DNA of 64,000 nucleotides from the NCBI RefSeq assembly GCF_004362515.1, contig NZ_SNXU01000001.1, forward strand, positions 5,704,001 through 5,768,000, given 5' to 3'. This document shows positions 16,735-25,344 of the stretch, in pieces (position 1 is the first letter of the stretch; every line of letters starts with the position of its first letter). This DNA is from Actinokineospora alba. GTDB lineage: Bacteria; Actinomycetota; Actinomycetes; Mycobacteriales; Pseudonocardiaceae. Below the pieces are notes generated by a model that was not told where the DNA came from, made no database searches, and was given only the letters and a program-made list of their open reading frames with translations. Both the position numbers and the translations under genes were made by a program.

Positions 16735-17105
16735 ATGACCCCATTTCACGTCGCGGTGGGGACACGCTCACGGCTGAGGAGGCGCGCGCCGACCCTGTGC
16801 CGGGCGCCGGCGGTCGACGGGCCGGTTGACGACGAGATCGTGGACCGGTTCGTCCTCCCGCTGCGCCGCGCATCTCGGCCGCGCTTCTGTTCGCCGGGAG
16901 TTTCGTGCCCCGCACCATGTTCGAGGAGGCGCGGCAGGTCACCATTCCGCTGCAGGTCCTGCTGCACTGGGACGACGAGGGAACGACCGGCAACTGGCCC
17001 TGTTCTCGATGCCTTGGACGCCAAGAGAAGACGCTGCAGGCCAACCTGGGCGGGCACACAGGCGTGCCGCGGTTCGAGGGGTTCTTCGCCCGGCACCTGA
17101 AGTGA
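16735..17105 (+). pseudogene. Frameshifted relic of a small alpha/beta-hydrolase-like gene
   Basis: No single frame is open across this stretch, but protein-like segments follow one another in order while the frame changes. Beginning at ATG 16735: MTPFHVAV (frame 1), DTLTAEEARAD (frame 3), DDEIVDRFVLPL (frame 1), AALLFAGSFVPRTMFEEARQ and VTIPLQVLLHWDDEG (frame 3), NDRQLAL (frame 2), then EKTLQANLGGHTGVPRFE and FFARHLK followed by TGA (frame 3). The order, the HWDDEGNDRQLAL stretch and the GGHTGVP motif match the C-terminal part of dienelactone-hydrolase/alpha-beta-hydrolase-like proteins. At least four or five indels are needed, so this is a decayed gene and not one sequencing slip. Its upstream catalytic part is missing. 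Confidence 0.75.
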
Positions 17106-17165
17106 GGCAGCCGGATATTTGTCGGAACGGCGGCGCACAGCTCGGCTCAGTGCCCGGTCGCAGGA

Positions 17166-18119
17166 TCAGGCCCGGGTTCGCTGACGGGCGGCGAGACGCG
17201 CTGCGAGCCACAGCGGGAGTGCCGCGGCGATGCCGGTGAGCACGAGCAGGGTGACGGACAGCGTGCTCGCGTAGCCGAGTTCGCCGTATTCGAACGCCCG
17301 GCGGTAGATCAGCAGCGGTGCGGTAAGGGTGGCGTTTACCGGGCCGCCGTCGGTCACCAGCATCGCGGGCACGAACGCGTTCTGCACGACGACCACGATG
17401 TCGCGGACCGCGAGGACCAGCACGATGGGTGCCATGAGCGGCAGCGTCACCCGGGTCATCGCGAACCAGGCGGAACCGCCTTCGACCTCGATGGCCTCGT
17501 AGAGCCGGCTGGGGATCGCCGCCCGCGCGGCCAGGGCGACGATGAACGCCTCCCCCACCTGGAAGGCCATGACCAGCACCAAACCCGCGCGTGCGCCCCA
17601 CGGCGTCGTGAGAAACCCCGGGTCCGGCACGCCGAGCGCGCCGAGAACCGCGGGCAGCGGGCCGTAAAGCGGGTTGAGTATCCACAACCACAGCAACGCC
17701 CACGCCGCGTCCGGGATCGCGGACGGCAGGTACGCGGCGGCCCGGCCGATAGCGGTCCGGGCACCCCGGGGCTTTGCCAGCAGCAGTGCCGCGCCGACCG
17801 CGAGGAACAGCCGCAGCGGCACGACAATCACAGCGATGACCGCACTGACGCCGACGGCGTCCCAGAACGCGCTGTCACCCGCCAGGCGGACAACGTTGTC
17901 GGCGCCGGTGAACTCCGGGGCCCGGAAACCGAAGTAGTCGGTGAAGGCGAGCCCCGCGGCCATGGCGAGAGGGACGAGGACGAGCAGAAGCGACCCGATG
18001 AGATAGGGGACGGCGAGAGGCCATCGTCGGAGGCCCGCGCCCACGCCCCGCACGCGGGACAAGACAGTCGGGACGGCTCCCGTGCCCGTCCCGACGACGC
18101 CCTCCACGTGCCGCTTCAC
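17166..18119 (-). CDS. Carbohydrate ABC transporter permease (MalF-like)
   Basis: A 317-residue inner-membrane permease with about six hydrophobic helices. The EAA loop that docks the ATPase is EAIEVEGGSAWFAMTRVTLPLMAP, and AAYLPSAIPDAAWALLWLWI is typical of MalF/UgpA-type subunits. The start is uncertain: GTG 18119 and GTG 18107 are both in frame; the frame stays open upstream only because it enters the 117-bp repeat array. It is the last gene of a leftward sugar-import operon, but it is separated from the ATPase gene by about 760 bp that is mostly the array, which may affect its expression. Confidence 0.88.
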   Translation of the reverse strand: MKRHVEGVVGTGTGAVPTVLSRVRGVGAGLRRWPLAVPYLIGSLLLVLVPLAMAAGLAFTDYFGFRAPEFTGADNVVRLAGDSAFWDAVGVSAVIAVIVVPLRLFLAVGAALLLAKPRGARTAIGRAAAYLPSAIPDAAWALLWLWILNPLYGPLPAVLGALGVPDPGFLTTPWGARAGLVLVMAFQVGEAFIVALAARAAIPSRLYEAIEVEGGSAWFAMTRVTLPLMAPIVLVLAVRDIVVVVQNAFVPAMLVTDGGPVNATLTAPLLIYRRAFEYGELGYASTLSVTLLVLTGIAAALPLWLAARLAARQRTRA

Positions 18120-18164
18120 CGGCACGCACCGGTGCTGCGTGGGCGGCGGGCGGGTGTGTCGTTG

Positions 18165-18763
18165 TCGTGATCCGCGCGCTTCGGGGAGAGGGAACGGGGT
18201 GACCCACCACCAGACCGACGCCCGGATGCGCGCAGGCCCCGGGCAAACAAGTCCCGCCCGAACCCGACGCCCAGCTCGACGCCGTGATCCACGCACCTCA
18301 GTGAAAAGAAGCCGGGCGACCCGCCACCAGCCCAACGCCCAGAGGCATGCAGCACCCCAGCGAACGAGTCCCGACCGAACCCAACTCCCAGCTCGATCCC
18401 GTGATCAACGCACTTTGGGGAGAGGGAACGGGGTGACCCACCACCAACCCGACGCCCGGATGCGCGCAGGCCCCCACCAAACAAGTCGCAGCCGGACTCC
18501 ACACTCAGCTCAACGCCGTGATCAACGTACTTCGGCGCGAAGGAACGGGGTGACCCACCACCAGCCCAACGCTTGGAGGCGCGCATGCCCCGGGCAAACA
18601 AGTCGCAGCCGGACCCACCACTCAGCTCGGCGCCGTGAGCCGCGCGCTTCAGTGGAAAGCAGTTGGGCGACCCACCACCAGCCCAACGCTTGGAGGCGCC
18701 CAAGCCCCCACCAAACAAGTCGCAGCCGGACCCGACGTTCGGTTCGATGCCCTGGCGCGCGCC
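18165..18763. repeat. 117-bp tandem repeat array, about five copies
   Basis: Units with the anchor GACCCACCACCA start at 18201, 18318, 18435, 18552 and 18669, exactly 117 bp apart each time; a partial unit precedes the first (from about 18165) and the last fades near 18763. By hand alignment about 55 of 117 columns vary, yet no insertion or deletion is seen. Variants are shared in a patchwork: copies 1 and 3 share CGACGCCCGGATGCGCGCAGG, copies 4 and 5 share CAACGCTTGGAGGCG, copies 1 and 4 share CCCCGGGCAAAC. Changes fall on all three phases of the 39-triplet unit (about 19, 14 and 22), so coding selection is not evident although several frames stay open. It lies between the ATPase and permease genes of one operon. 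Confidence 0.9.
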
Positions 18764-18876
18764 GCGAGGTGGGCCGCCAGCGGCTCGGCACCGTGGCAGG
18801 CGCGGCATGGCGTCAAGAGCGGCACGCCTCGGTGCGGTGGTGTGGGCTGAACCAGCTCCGGTCCAGTGCCTGCCGG

Positions 18877-19878
18877 TCATCGGCGTTCGCCTGTCGTGGC
18901 GTCGAAGTGGTGTTCGTCCTCCGGCCGCCACGCCACCGTGACTCGGTCCCCGACCGTCGGGGCGTCGGTCCACGGCAGGCGGGCGAGCAGGTCGGTGTTC
19001 GCGTCGTCGGGCAGCACTCGCACGAGGCACTCCTCCCCCGCGGGCTCCACCTCGACCACCGAACCCGCGCGGCCGCTTGCCTCGGCCGGACGCACCCGCA
19101 CCCGCTCGGGGCGCAGCCCCATGACCGTTCCCTCGCCGATTGGCAGGAGGTTCATCGGCAGCGGGCCGAAGCCGCGGGCCACCGCCATCGTCGCGGGGCG
19201 CGCGTAGACCTCGGCGGGGGTGTCGCACTGCAGGACCCGGCCCGCGTCCATGACGGCGACCCGGTCGCCCATCGCCATGGCTTCCACCTGGTCGTGGGTG
19301 ACGTGCACCATCGGCACGCCCAGTGACCGTTGCACCGTCCGGATCTCACCGCGCATTCGCAGCCGGAGCTCCGCGTCCACTGACGCCAGTGGTTCGTCGA
19401 GCAGGCACACCGCCGGCGTGCGGATCATGACCCGGGCGAGTGCCACCCGCTGCCGCTCCCCACCGCTGAGTTCGCCAGGCATCCGACCCAGGAGGTGGTC
19501 GACGGCGAGCGTCTCGGCCACTGAGCGGACTCGGGCCTCGACGGCGCGGCGGTTGGCGCCGCGGGCGCGTTCGCCGATGCCGATGTTCGCGGCGACGCTC
19601 AGGTGGGGGAACAGCGCGGCCTCTTGGAACACCATCGCGACATCCCGCCTGCCGGGTGGCACGGAGGTGACATCGCGGTCGCCGATCAGGACCTGCCCGG
19701 CGTCGAGCGGCTCCAGGCCCGCGACGGCGCGCAGGAGGGTCGACTTGCCCGACCCCGACGGCCCGACGATGACGAGAAGCTCACCGTCCTTCGCTTCGAG
19801 GTCGATGCCGTCGAGGGCGGTCACCCGCGCCCCGCGGGCGTGGAAAACCTTGTGGGCGCCGAGTATCCGCAGGCTCAT
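18877..19878 (-). CDS. ABC transporter ATP-binding protein (MalK/UgpC type)
   Basis: A 333-residue ATPase. The nucleotide-binding domain has Walker A GPSGSGKSTLL, the Q loop VFQEAALFP, signature LSGGERQRVALARV, Walker B VCLLDEPLASVD and switch His in VHVTHDQVEAMAMGDR. The C-terminal 100 residues (PMNLLPIGEGTVMGLRPERV and RVTVAWRPEDEHHFD) form the TOBE/MalK-like regulatory domain of sugar importers. ATG 19878 overlaps the binding-protein stop (19875-19878). It is the only sugar-importer ATPase in the window and could also energise the importer at 27654-30720, which has none of its own. Confidence 0.94.
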   Translation of the reverse strand: MSLRILGAHKVFHARGARVTALDGIDLEAKDGELLVIVGPSGSGKSTLLRAVAGLEPLDAGQVLIGDRDVTSVPPGRRDVAMVFQEAALFPHLSVAANIGIGERARGANRRAVEARVRSVAETLAVDHLLGRMPGELSGGERQRVALARVMIRTPAVCLLDEPLASVDAELRLRMRGEIRTVQRSLGVPMVHVTHDQVEAMAMGDRVAVMDAGRVLQCDTPAEVYARPATMAVARGFGPLPMNLLPIGEGTVMGLRPERVRVRPAEASGRAGSVVEVEPAGEECLVRVLPDDANTDLLARLPWTDAPTVGDRVTVAWRPEDEHHFDATTGERR

Positions 19879-21134
19879 CGGCGCCGCAGGAGGGGGTCGG
19901 CCTGCTTCTGGATCTCGGCGAGGACCTCGTCGAGCGGGACCCCGTCCTCGAAGGCCCGCTGCAGCTGGGTGCCGATCACGTCCTCCACCTCCGGCCACGA
20001 CGGCGTCACCGGCGTGTGCCGCAGGTGCGCGATGGCGTCGAGGAACACCTGCGACGACGCGGGCGGCCGGGCGGGGCTGAGGAACGCGGGCGAGGTCGCG
20101 ACCGAGCGCAGCGACGGCACCGTGCGCCCGCCCAGGGCGGTGACCGTCTGGCCCTGCTGACCCACGGCGTAGGCGATGAACTTCGCCGCCGCCTTGGTGT
20201 TCTTCGAACTGCTCGCGACGCAGTAGGCGTCGGAGTGCAGGACCGACGCGGGCGTGCCCATGACCGGCAGGGCGGCGACGTCGAAGTCGAGGCCGCGCTG
20301 CTCGCGCAGGGCGGGCACCTCGACCCGGGAGCTCATGAACATCGCCAGTTTCCCGGTCATGAACTGCTCTTCCAGCCCCTGCGACGCGAGCTGGTCCTTG
20401 CTCGGGGTCGCGCCGGTGGCGATGAGGTCCACGACGGCCTGCAGCGCCGCGCGGGCGCCGGGCTCGTGCAGGGTCGTGCGGGTCGGGGCCTTCCCGTCGT
20501 CGACGATGGCGCCCCCCTTGCTCCAGATGAACGGCGCCATGCGTGTGATCGAGGGATCGATGCCGACGCCCTTGACGCCGTCGGCCGTCAGCGCCTGCGC
20601 CGTCCGTACGAACTCGTCCCAGCTCCAGCCCGCCTTCGGCGCGGGGAGTCCCGCCTTCGCGAACAGCGCGCGGTTCCAGTAGACGACGAGCGAGGAGATG
20701 TTCTGCGGCATGCATTGCAGCGCGCCGTCATAGGTGAACGCGCTCAGCGGCTGCTCGTAGTAGTCCGCAGTGTCCAGCCCCTCCTGCTTGAGCAGTGGCC
20801 CGATGGGACGCACGGCTCCGCGCTGGACGAACGGCGCGTACTCGCGGTAGTTGATGAGGAAGACGTCCGGCGCGTCCCCCGACGCGAACGCGGTGGACAG
20901 CCGGGTGAGGTGGTCCTTGCGGCCCACCGTGACGAGCTCGATCTCACCGCCGCCCGCCGCCTGGTACGCCGTGGCGAGGCTCCGGTACACGGCGGCCTCC
21001 TCCGGATCGGCCTTGAGCTGCACGGTGATCCGCGCCGTCGCGCTCCCGGCCGCCGCGTCCTCGCCCGGCGCACTGGCGCACGCGCTCACGGCGGCCAACC
21101 CCAGCAGCACCGCGAGCAGTCGCCGGGCGCTCAT
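19875..21134 (-). CDS. Extracellular sugar-binding lipoprotein (ABC transporter)
   Basis: A 419-residue family 1 solute-binding protein. It starts MSARRLLAVLLGLAAVSACA, a lipoprotein signal peptide with lipobox Cys about residue 19, followed by a linker rich in Ala/Gly/Asp and the mature domain ITVQLKADPEEAAVYRSLAT. DAPDVFLINYREYAPFVQ and SSLVVYWNRALFAKAGLPAP are typical of carbohydrate-binding relatives of MalE. It is coupled by 4-bp overlaps to the permease upstream (21131-21134) and the ATPase downstream, and is exported and lipid-anchored. The ligand is unknown; the upstream BNR-repeat enzyme gene suggests an oligosaccharide released outside the cell. Confidence 0.92.
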   Translation of the reverse strand: MSARRLLAVLLGLAAVSACASAPGEDAAAGSATARITVQLKADPEEAAVYRSLATAYQAAGGGEIELVTVGRKDHLTRLSTAFASGDAPDVFLINYREYAPFVQRGAVRPIGPLLKQEGLDTADYYEQPLSAFTYDGALQCMPQNISSLVVYWNRALFAKAGLPAPKAGWSWDEFVRTAQALTADGVKGVGIDPSITRMAPFIWSKGGAIVDDGKAPTRTTLHEPGARAALQAVVDLIATGATPSKDQLASQGLEEQFMTGKLAMFMSSRVEVPALREQRGLDFDVAALPVMGTPASVLHSDAYCVASSSKNTKAAAKFIAYAVGQQGQTVTALGGRTVPSLRSVATSPAFLSPARPPASSQVFLDAIAHLRHTPVTPSWPEVEDVIGTQLQRAFEDGVPLDEVLAEIQKQADPLLRRR

Positions 21135-21967
21135 GACCGCTCCACCGACGCGAAGAACGACCGCTGACCGATGGCGAACGCGAGCAGCGCGGGCGCCGTC
21201 ACGATGACCGCACCGGCAAGGTAGATCGGGTACAGAGCAGCCTCCATCTCGCTGAGACGTCGCAGCCCCAGGGCCACCGGCCAGTTTCCCGGCGACGACA
21301 CCAAGGTCAGCGGATCCATGAACGTCGACCAATAGTACAAAGTGGACAGTGCGGCGACGGCCACCGCCGCCGGGCGGCCCAGCGGCAGCGCGACCCGACG
21401 CCACACCGCGTACGGGCTCAGCCCCTCGAGTGTGGCCGCCTCGAGCAGCGACACCGGGATACGCGAGTAAGCGAGCGCGAACAGCAGCACATAGAACGGT
21501 GTCGTGCCCGCGAGCGCGAGCAGCGCCACCGTGAGCGGCGTGTCCGCGAGGCCGACGCCGCGCAGCAGCACGACCCGCGGCACCCAGAGCGCGGCCGCGG
21601 GCACGAGCAGCATGAACACCGACACGCCGATGAGCCCGCGCCGGAGCCTGCCGCGGGCGGTGACGATCGCGAGCCCGGCCATCGAGGTGACGACGACGGT
21701 GACCGGGACCGCGACGACGACGAGCAGCAGGGAGTTCAGCAGCAGCCAGGCAAGCGGCATGAACCGCGGCACGGCCAGGTAGTTCGACCACTCCGCGGGG
21801 TCGGGCCACAGGTCGAGCCCGTCCGGAGGCGGCTGCAGCGGCCGCTGCAGCGACCCCAGCACCATGACCACGAGCGGCGCCAGGAATACCAGGGACAGCG
21901 CGATCACCCCGACGGTCCACCAAGTGGTGGACCGCCGGGGTGACCGGTTCTCGCGGTGTGTTCTCAA
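21131..21967 (-). CDS. Carbohydrate ABC transporter permease (MalG-like)
   Basis: A 278-residue permease with six hydrophobic helices; the EAA loop is EAATLEGLSPYAVWRRVALPLGRP and the first cytoplasmic-to-membrane segment WWTVGVIALSLVFLAPLVVMVLGS is typical of MalG subunits. The likely start is TTG 21967: an in-frame TAG lies just upstream, and AGGCAGG precedes it closely. The stop overlaps the binding-protein start. Only 26 bp separate it from the end of the BNR-repeat protein gene, so the operon probably begins there. Gene order permease-binding protein-ATPase-permease is less common than binding protein first. Confidence 0.9.
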   Translation of the reverse strand: MRTHRENRSPRRSTTWWTVGVIALSLVFLAPLVVMVLGSLQRPLQPPPDGLDLWPDPAEWSNYLAVPRFMPLAWLLLNSLLLVVVAVPVTVVVTSMAGLAIVTARGRLRRGLIGVSVFMLLVPAAALWVPRVVLLRGVGLADTPLTVALLALAGTTPFYVLLFALAYSRIPVSLLEAATLEGLSPYAVWRRVALPLGRPAAVAVAALSTLYYWSTFMDPLTLVSSPGNWPVALGLRRLSEMEAALYPIYLAGAVIVTAPALLAFAIGQRSFFASVERS

Positions 21968-21993
21968 ACCTGCCTACTCAGGACCGACAGTCC

Positions 21994-24339
21994 TCAGGAG
22001 GCGTCGGCGAGCGAGGTCGTCCAGATGCTGCGACCGTAGGTCGCCGCGTAGAGCGTCTCGCTGCCCGCGGGCAGGTCGATGTCGTTGACCGGAACCAGCG
22101 GGAGGTTCGCCCCGACCTTGACCCACGTGCGGCCGAGGTTGGTCGTGCGGAACACGCCGACGTCGGTGGCGATGAAGAGCCAGGACTTCTTCGACGGGTG
22201 CCGGATGACGTCGTTGATCGGCGCCTGCGGGACACCCCGGCCGACGATGTCGTTCCAGGTCCGGCCGCCGTCGGTGGTCATGACGAGGTGCGGGTACGGG
22301 TTGCCGGAACGCCAGCCGGAGAAGCTGGCCCACGCCACCTTCGGGTCCTGCGGGTCGACGGTCACGCGGGTGACCCAGCGGCCCGGGAAGACCGGACTGG
22401 TGATCTTCTCCCAGGTCACCTGGTCGGGGGCGGCCATCGCGTTGCGGCTGACCCACATCAGGCCGCTGTCGGTGCCCGCGTAGACGAGGTTCGGGTCAGC
22501 CGTCGTCGTGCCGAGCGCCGTCACGGTGCCGAAACCGGGAGCGCGGGGCTCCGTGCCCTCGGTCAGGTCCGGGCTGATCCGCTCCCACACGCGCTGACCG
22601 GCGTCGGTGTTGATCCGGCTGACGTACTCGCTGCCGCCGAACATGACGCGCGGGTCGGCGCCGAACTCGAGCGGGGCCACCCAGTTCTTGCGTGCGCCCG
22701 GGATCGTCATGACGAACTGCGCGCCGTCGACGAAGCCGCGGCAGCCGCCGTTCTGGAAGCACCCGTAGTACTTGCGGTCGTTCGTCGGGTCGATGCGGTT
22801 CATCATCCCGTCGCCGCCGACGAAGTTGAACCAGTCGCCGTTGACCGTGTTGTCGCCCGCCCAGGACTTCAGCGAGCCGTTGTCCTGGGAGCCCGCGTTG
22901 AGCCGCTTGCCGTCCTGGACCGAGACGTCCATCGCGTAGAACTGGGTCACGGGCAGGCGCGGGGTCTTGGACCACAGACCGCGCGCGGCGCCGTTCTGGG
23001 TCGACCAGTAGAAGCCGCCGTCGTTGCCGAGGAACACCTTGCCCGGGGTGAACGGGTCCCACTCGAGGCCGTGCTGGTCGGCGTGCGGGGTCTGCGACGT
23101 CGTCCAGGTGAGGCCGCCGTCGAGGCTCTCGGCGAGGCTGACACCGGCGACGAACACGTGCCGCGGGTCGGTCGGGTCGACGTAGACGCGGCCGAACCAC
23201 CAGGCGAACCCGCCGCTGATGCTCTGCAGGGTGCCGCCGGAGGTGGGGCCGACCGGGACCCAGGTGGCGCCCGCGTCGGTGCTGGTGAAGAAGCCGTTGA
23301 AGTTGCCGCCGGCGGTGCTGGAGATCAGGTACGCGCGGTTGGGGTCGCTGTCGCTGAAGTCGACGCCCATGCGGCCGACGTAGGTCGCGGTCACCGGCTG
23401 GCCCACGATGTCCACGCTCTGCGGCAGCGGCGCCTGGTGGACGTTGGTCCACGTGCGGCCGCCGTCGGTGGAGCGGTAGACGTAGGAGTGCTTGCCGTAG
23501 ATGCGCGACTTCTCGTCACGGATCTTGTCCCACGTCGTGGCGAGCATGATGTCGGGGTTCGACTTGTTGACCGTCACGTCGATCGCGCCGGTGGAGGCGC
23601 TGGCCGGGACGATGACGCGGGTCCAGCTGGTCCCGCCGTTCTCGGTCATGAACAGGCCGCGGGTCGGCGCCGTGTCGTGCAGCGCGCCCATGACGGCGAC
23701 GAACACGCGGTTGTCGTCACGCGGGTCGATGACGATCTGGCCGACCGTGTCGCCGTCCTTGAGGCCCATGTTGACCCAGGTGGCGCCGTCGTCGGTCGAC
23801 TTGTAGACACCCTTGCCGTAGTACGACGAGCCGCCGCCGTGGTCGGGCTCGCCGGTGCCCGCCCAGACGGTTCCCTTGGAGTCGACCGCGACCGCGCCCA
23901 TCGACTGGGGCAGCAGGTCGTCCCACGCGGTCGTGAAGGTCGCGCCGCCGTCGGCCGTGCGCCAGAGGCCGCCGGTGCCGGTGGCGATGTAGGCGACGTC
24001 CTTGGTGGTGGGGTCGGCCGCGATGTCCCGGATTCGGCCACCGATGTTGCTCGGCCCGAGCCCGGTCCACACCTGGTCGGTGCTCGGCGAGCCCATGGCC
24101 GCCTCGCCCATCTGCTTGGACTGCGCGATCGCCTCGTTGACGGCGGCGTCCGGGATGGAGCCGTCGGCGTTGGCGCGCTGCAGGTACATCCACTCCTCGG
24201 CGCCGACCGGGTCGGCCGTGGCGGAGTGGTCTTGCTCCGGGCTCTCGGACCTGGGGACCGAGACGGCACTGGCGCCCAACAGCGCCGTGAGGGCCGTCGC
24301 GGCCAAGATCGGGACGTGGAGCTTTCTGGGTAAGGCCAC
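21994..24339 (-). CDS. Secreted BNR/Asp-box repeat protein (sialidase/GH74-like beta-propeller)
   Basis: A 781-residue exported protein. The N-terminus (ALPRKLHVPILAATALTALLGASA) is a signal peptide. The body has repeated Asp-boxes of the pattern S/T-x-D-x-G-x-T-W: RTADGGATF, KSTDDGATW, MTENGGTSW, RSTDGGRTW, TSTDAGATW, ESLDGGLTW, MTTDGGRTW and RTTNLGRTW, spread over the chain, which indicates one or two seven-bladed propellers as in GH74 xyloglucanases, sialidases and VPS10-like domains. GTG 24339 is preceded by TGGAGG. I cannot assign catalytic residues, so an enzyme role is not proven. It lies 26 bp before the sugar importer genes, which favours an extracellular glycosidase feeding that importer. 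Confidence 0.85.
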   Translation of the reverse strand: MALPRKLHVPILAATALTALLGASAVSVPRSESPEQDHSATADPVGAEEWMYLQRANADGSIPDAAVNEAIAQSKQMGEAAMGSPSTDQVWTGLGPSNIGGRIRDIAADPTTKDVAYIATGTGGLWRTADGGATFTTAWDDLLPQSMGAVAVDSKGTVWAGTGEPDHGGGSSYYGKGVYKSTDDGATWVNMGLKDGDTVGQIVIDPRDDNRVFVAVMGALHDTAPTRGLFMTENGGTSWTRVIVPASASTGAIDVTVNKSNPDIMLATTWDKIRDEKSRIYGKHSYVYRSTDGGRTWTNVHQAPLPQSVDIVGQPVTATYVGRMGVDFSDSDPNRAYLISSTAGGNFNGFFTSTDAGATWVPVGPTSGGTLQSISGGFAWWFGRVYVDPTDPRHVFVAGVSLAESLDGGLTWTTSQTPHADQHGLEWDPFTPGKVFLGNDGGFYWSTQNGAARGLWSKTPRLPVTQFYAMDVSVQDGKRLNAGSQDNGSLKSWAGDNTVNGDWFNFVGGDGMMNRIDPTNDRKYYGCFQNGGCRGFVDGAQFVMTIPGARKNWVAPLEFGADPRVMFGGSEYVSRINTDAGQRVWERISPDLTEGTEPRAPGFGTVTALGTTTADPNLVYAGTDSGLMWVSRNAMAAPDQVTWEKITSPVFPGRWVTRVTVDPQDPKVAWASFSGWRSGNPYPHLVMTTDGGRTWNDIVGRGVPQAPINDVIRHPSKKSWLFIATDVGVFRTTNLGRTWVKVGANLPLVPVNDIDLPAGSETLYAATYGRSIWTTSLADAS

Positions 24340-24507
24340 GCATGCCTCCAGGGGTCAAGTGGGGCGCCCTCGCGCCCACTCCGCCGCGCCGATCACCGCT
24401 CCCGCGGCTTCTGGCCGCGGAGGTGTATGGCGTGGCGGAGGTCACCGTACACCGAGAAGGTCGGATGATAGGCCCGCGATTTGCGAGTTTTGCCTAGAGT
24501 GGCCGGC

Positions 24508-24945
24508 ATGGTGCGCGCGCGGGGACTGATGTGGACGGTGGCGATCGTCGCGGCCGGGTGTTCGGCCGGCCCCGGAGGCGACGCGGGCTGTCCCGCCCCG
24601 ACCCCGGCTCCCCCGGCGGAGACCGCGCTCATGCCCGCCGGGCTGTCCTTCGAGCGGGTCGGCACGGTCACCCACGTCGTGAGCACGCAGGGGCACGTCA
24701 CGGTGCGGGCGGTCACGACCAAGCCCATCGACGAGGTCACCGTGCTGATCCAGGACGCGGTGACCGCCGCGGGCTACCGGCCGGCGGGGATGGACAACGA
24801 GGGGTTCGAGGCGGAGGTCTTCTTCACCTCCGGCTCCTACGCGGCGGGACAGGCCCTGGTGCGACGCGGCGACTGCGAGGGTCAGTGGGACATCGACCTC
24901 GTCCTCATCGACCCCGACTCAACGCCCCCGCCGACGACGACGTAG
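24508..24945 (+). CDS. Putative lipoprotein of unknown function
   Basis: About 145 residues from ATG 24508. MVRARGLMWTVAIVAAGCSAG is a lipoprotein signal with lipobox AAGC; the next 25 residues are a Pro/Ala/Gly linker (PGGDAGCPAPTPAPPAE). The remaining domain (THVVSTQGHVTVRAVTTKPI through VRRGDCEGQWDIDLVLID) looks like a small alpha/beta fold; I do not recognise it. It ends in Thr/Pro repeats. It is divergent from the BNR-repeat protein and followed 73 bp later by another small gene on the same strand. Confidence 0.7.
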   Translation: MVRARGLMWTVAIVAAGCSAGPGGDAGCPAPTPAPPAETALMPAGLSFERVGTVTHVVSTQGHVTVRAVTTKPIDEVTVLIQDAVTAAGYRPAGMDNEGFEAEVFFTSGSYAAGQALVRRGDCEGQWDIDLVLIDPDSTPPPTTT

Positions 24946-25018
24946 TGGTCCACGGGCCCGAACTGGGTCCGAGGCTATGGTCAAGGTGAGAGCTGACACC
25001 GAGTGGAGGGAGCGGCCG

Positions 25019-25303
25019 ATGACCGGCACCCAGGGTGATGACTCCGAGGTGGTGGACGCCGAGGTCGTCGAGGAGCCGGCCGCTCCCCCGGTCGTGCTGC
25101 CCGCGGACTACTCCGAGAGCGGGGTTCCCAGCTTCGACTACGTGCGCGACCGGATCGAGGCCCGGGTGCACACCTCCGGCGGCTCGGTCGAACTGGCGAA
25201 CGCCGGGCCCGAGGCGAAGTCCCTCGACGAGCAGCAGGCCGAGCGCGAGGAAGCGGGCCGGGCGAAGCTGGCCGAGATCCGGCGCTCGATGGGCCTGGAC
25301 TGA
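25019..25303 (+). CDS. Small acidic conserved-looking cytoplasmic protein
   Basis: About 94 residues from ATG 25019, with GTGGAGGGAGCGG upstream as ribosome-binding site. The N-terminal 25 residues are acidic and disordered-looking (GDDSEVVDAEVVEEPAAPP); a motif DYSESGVPSFDYVRDRIEAR and a charged helix LDEQQAEREEAGRAKLAEIR end in SMGLD. I recognise the pattern as one that recurs in actinobacterial small proteins but know no function. No signal peptide or membrane helix. A hairpin at 25326-25344 follows. Confidence 0.7.
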   Translation: MTGTQGDDSEVVDAEVVEEPAAPPVVLPADYSESGVPSFDYVRDRIEARVHTSGGSVELANAGPEAKSLDEQQAEREEAGRAKLAEIRRSMGLD

Positions 25304-25325
25304 GCGGGGTCCCGACCCTCGATCT

Positions 25326-25344
25326 CTGACGGCGATGCCGTCAG
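25326..25344. terminator. Hairpin between convergent genes
   Basis: CTGACGGC-GAT-GCCGTCAG, a perfect 8-bp stem, lies between the stop of the small acidic protein gene (25303) and the stop of the convergent glycoside hydrolase gene, which it touches. A bidirectional terminator is likely. Confidence 0.65.

Noticed and set aside
16735..17105. Functional small gene within the hydrolase relic (for example the in-frame piece 16905-17105)
   Set aside because: The piece starts inside a conserved strand, lacks a ribosome-binding site and covers only part of a domain whose rest is in other frames.
18165..18763. CRISPR array
   Set aside because: Units are 117 bp and contiguous with no unique spacers, and no cas genes are near.
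18082..19326. Repeat-protein gene running through the 117-bp array on either strand
   Set aside because: The frames run on into flanking genes, no start with a ribosome-binding site is seen, and substitutions between units show no clear codon phase.
24402..24420. Hairpin CCGCGGC-TTCTG-GCCGCGG as terminator
   Set aside because: It sits in a divergent upstream region where no transcript should end; probably chance symmetry or a leader structure.
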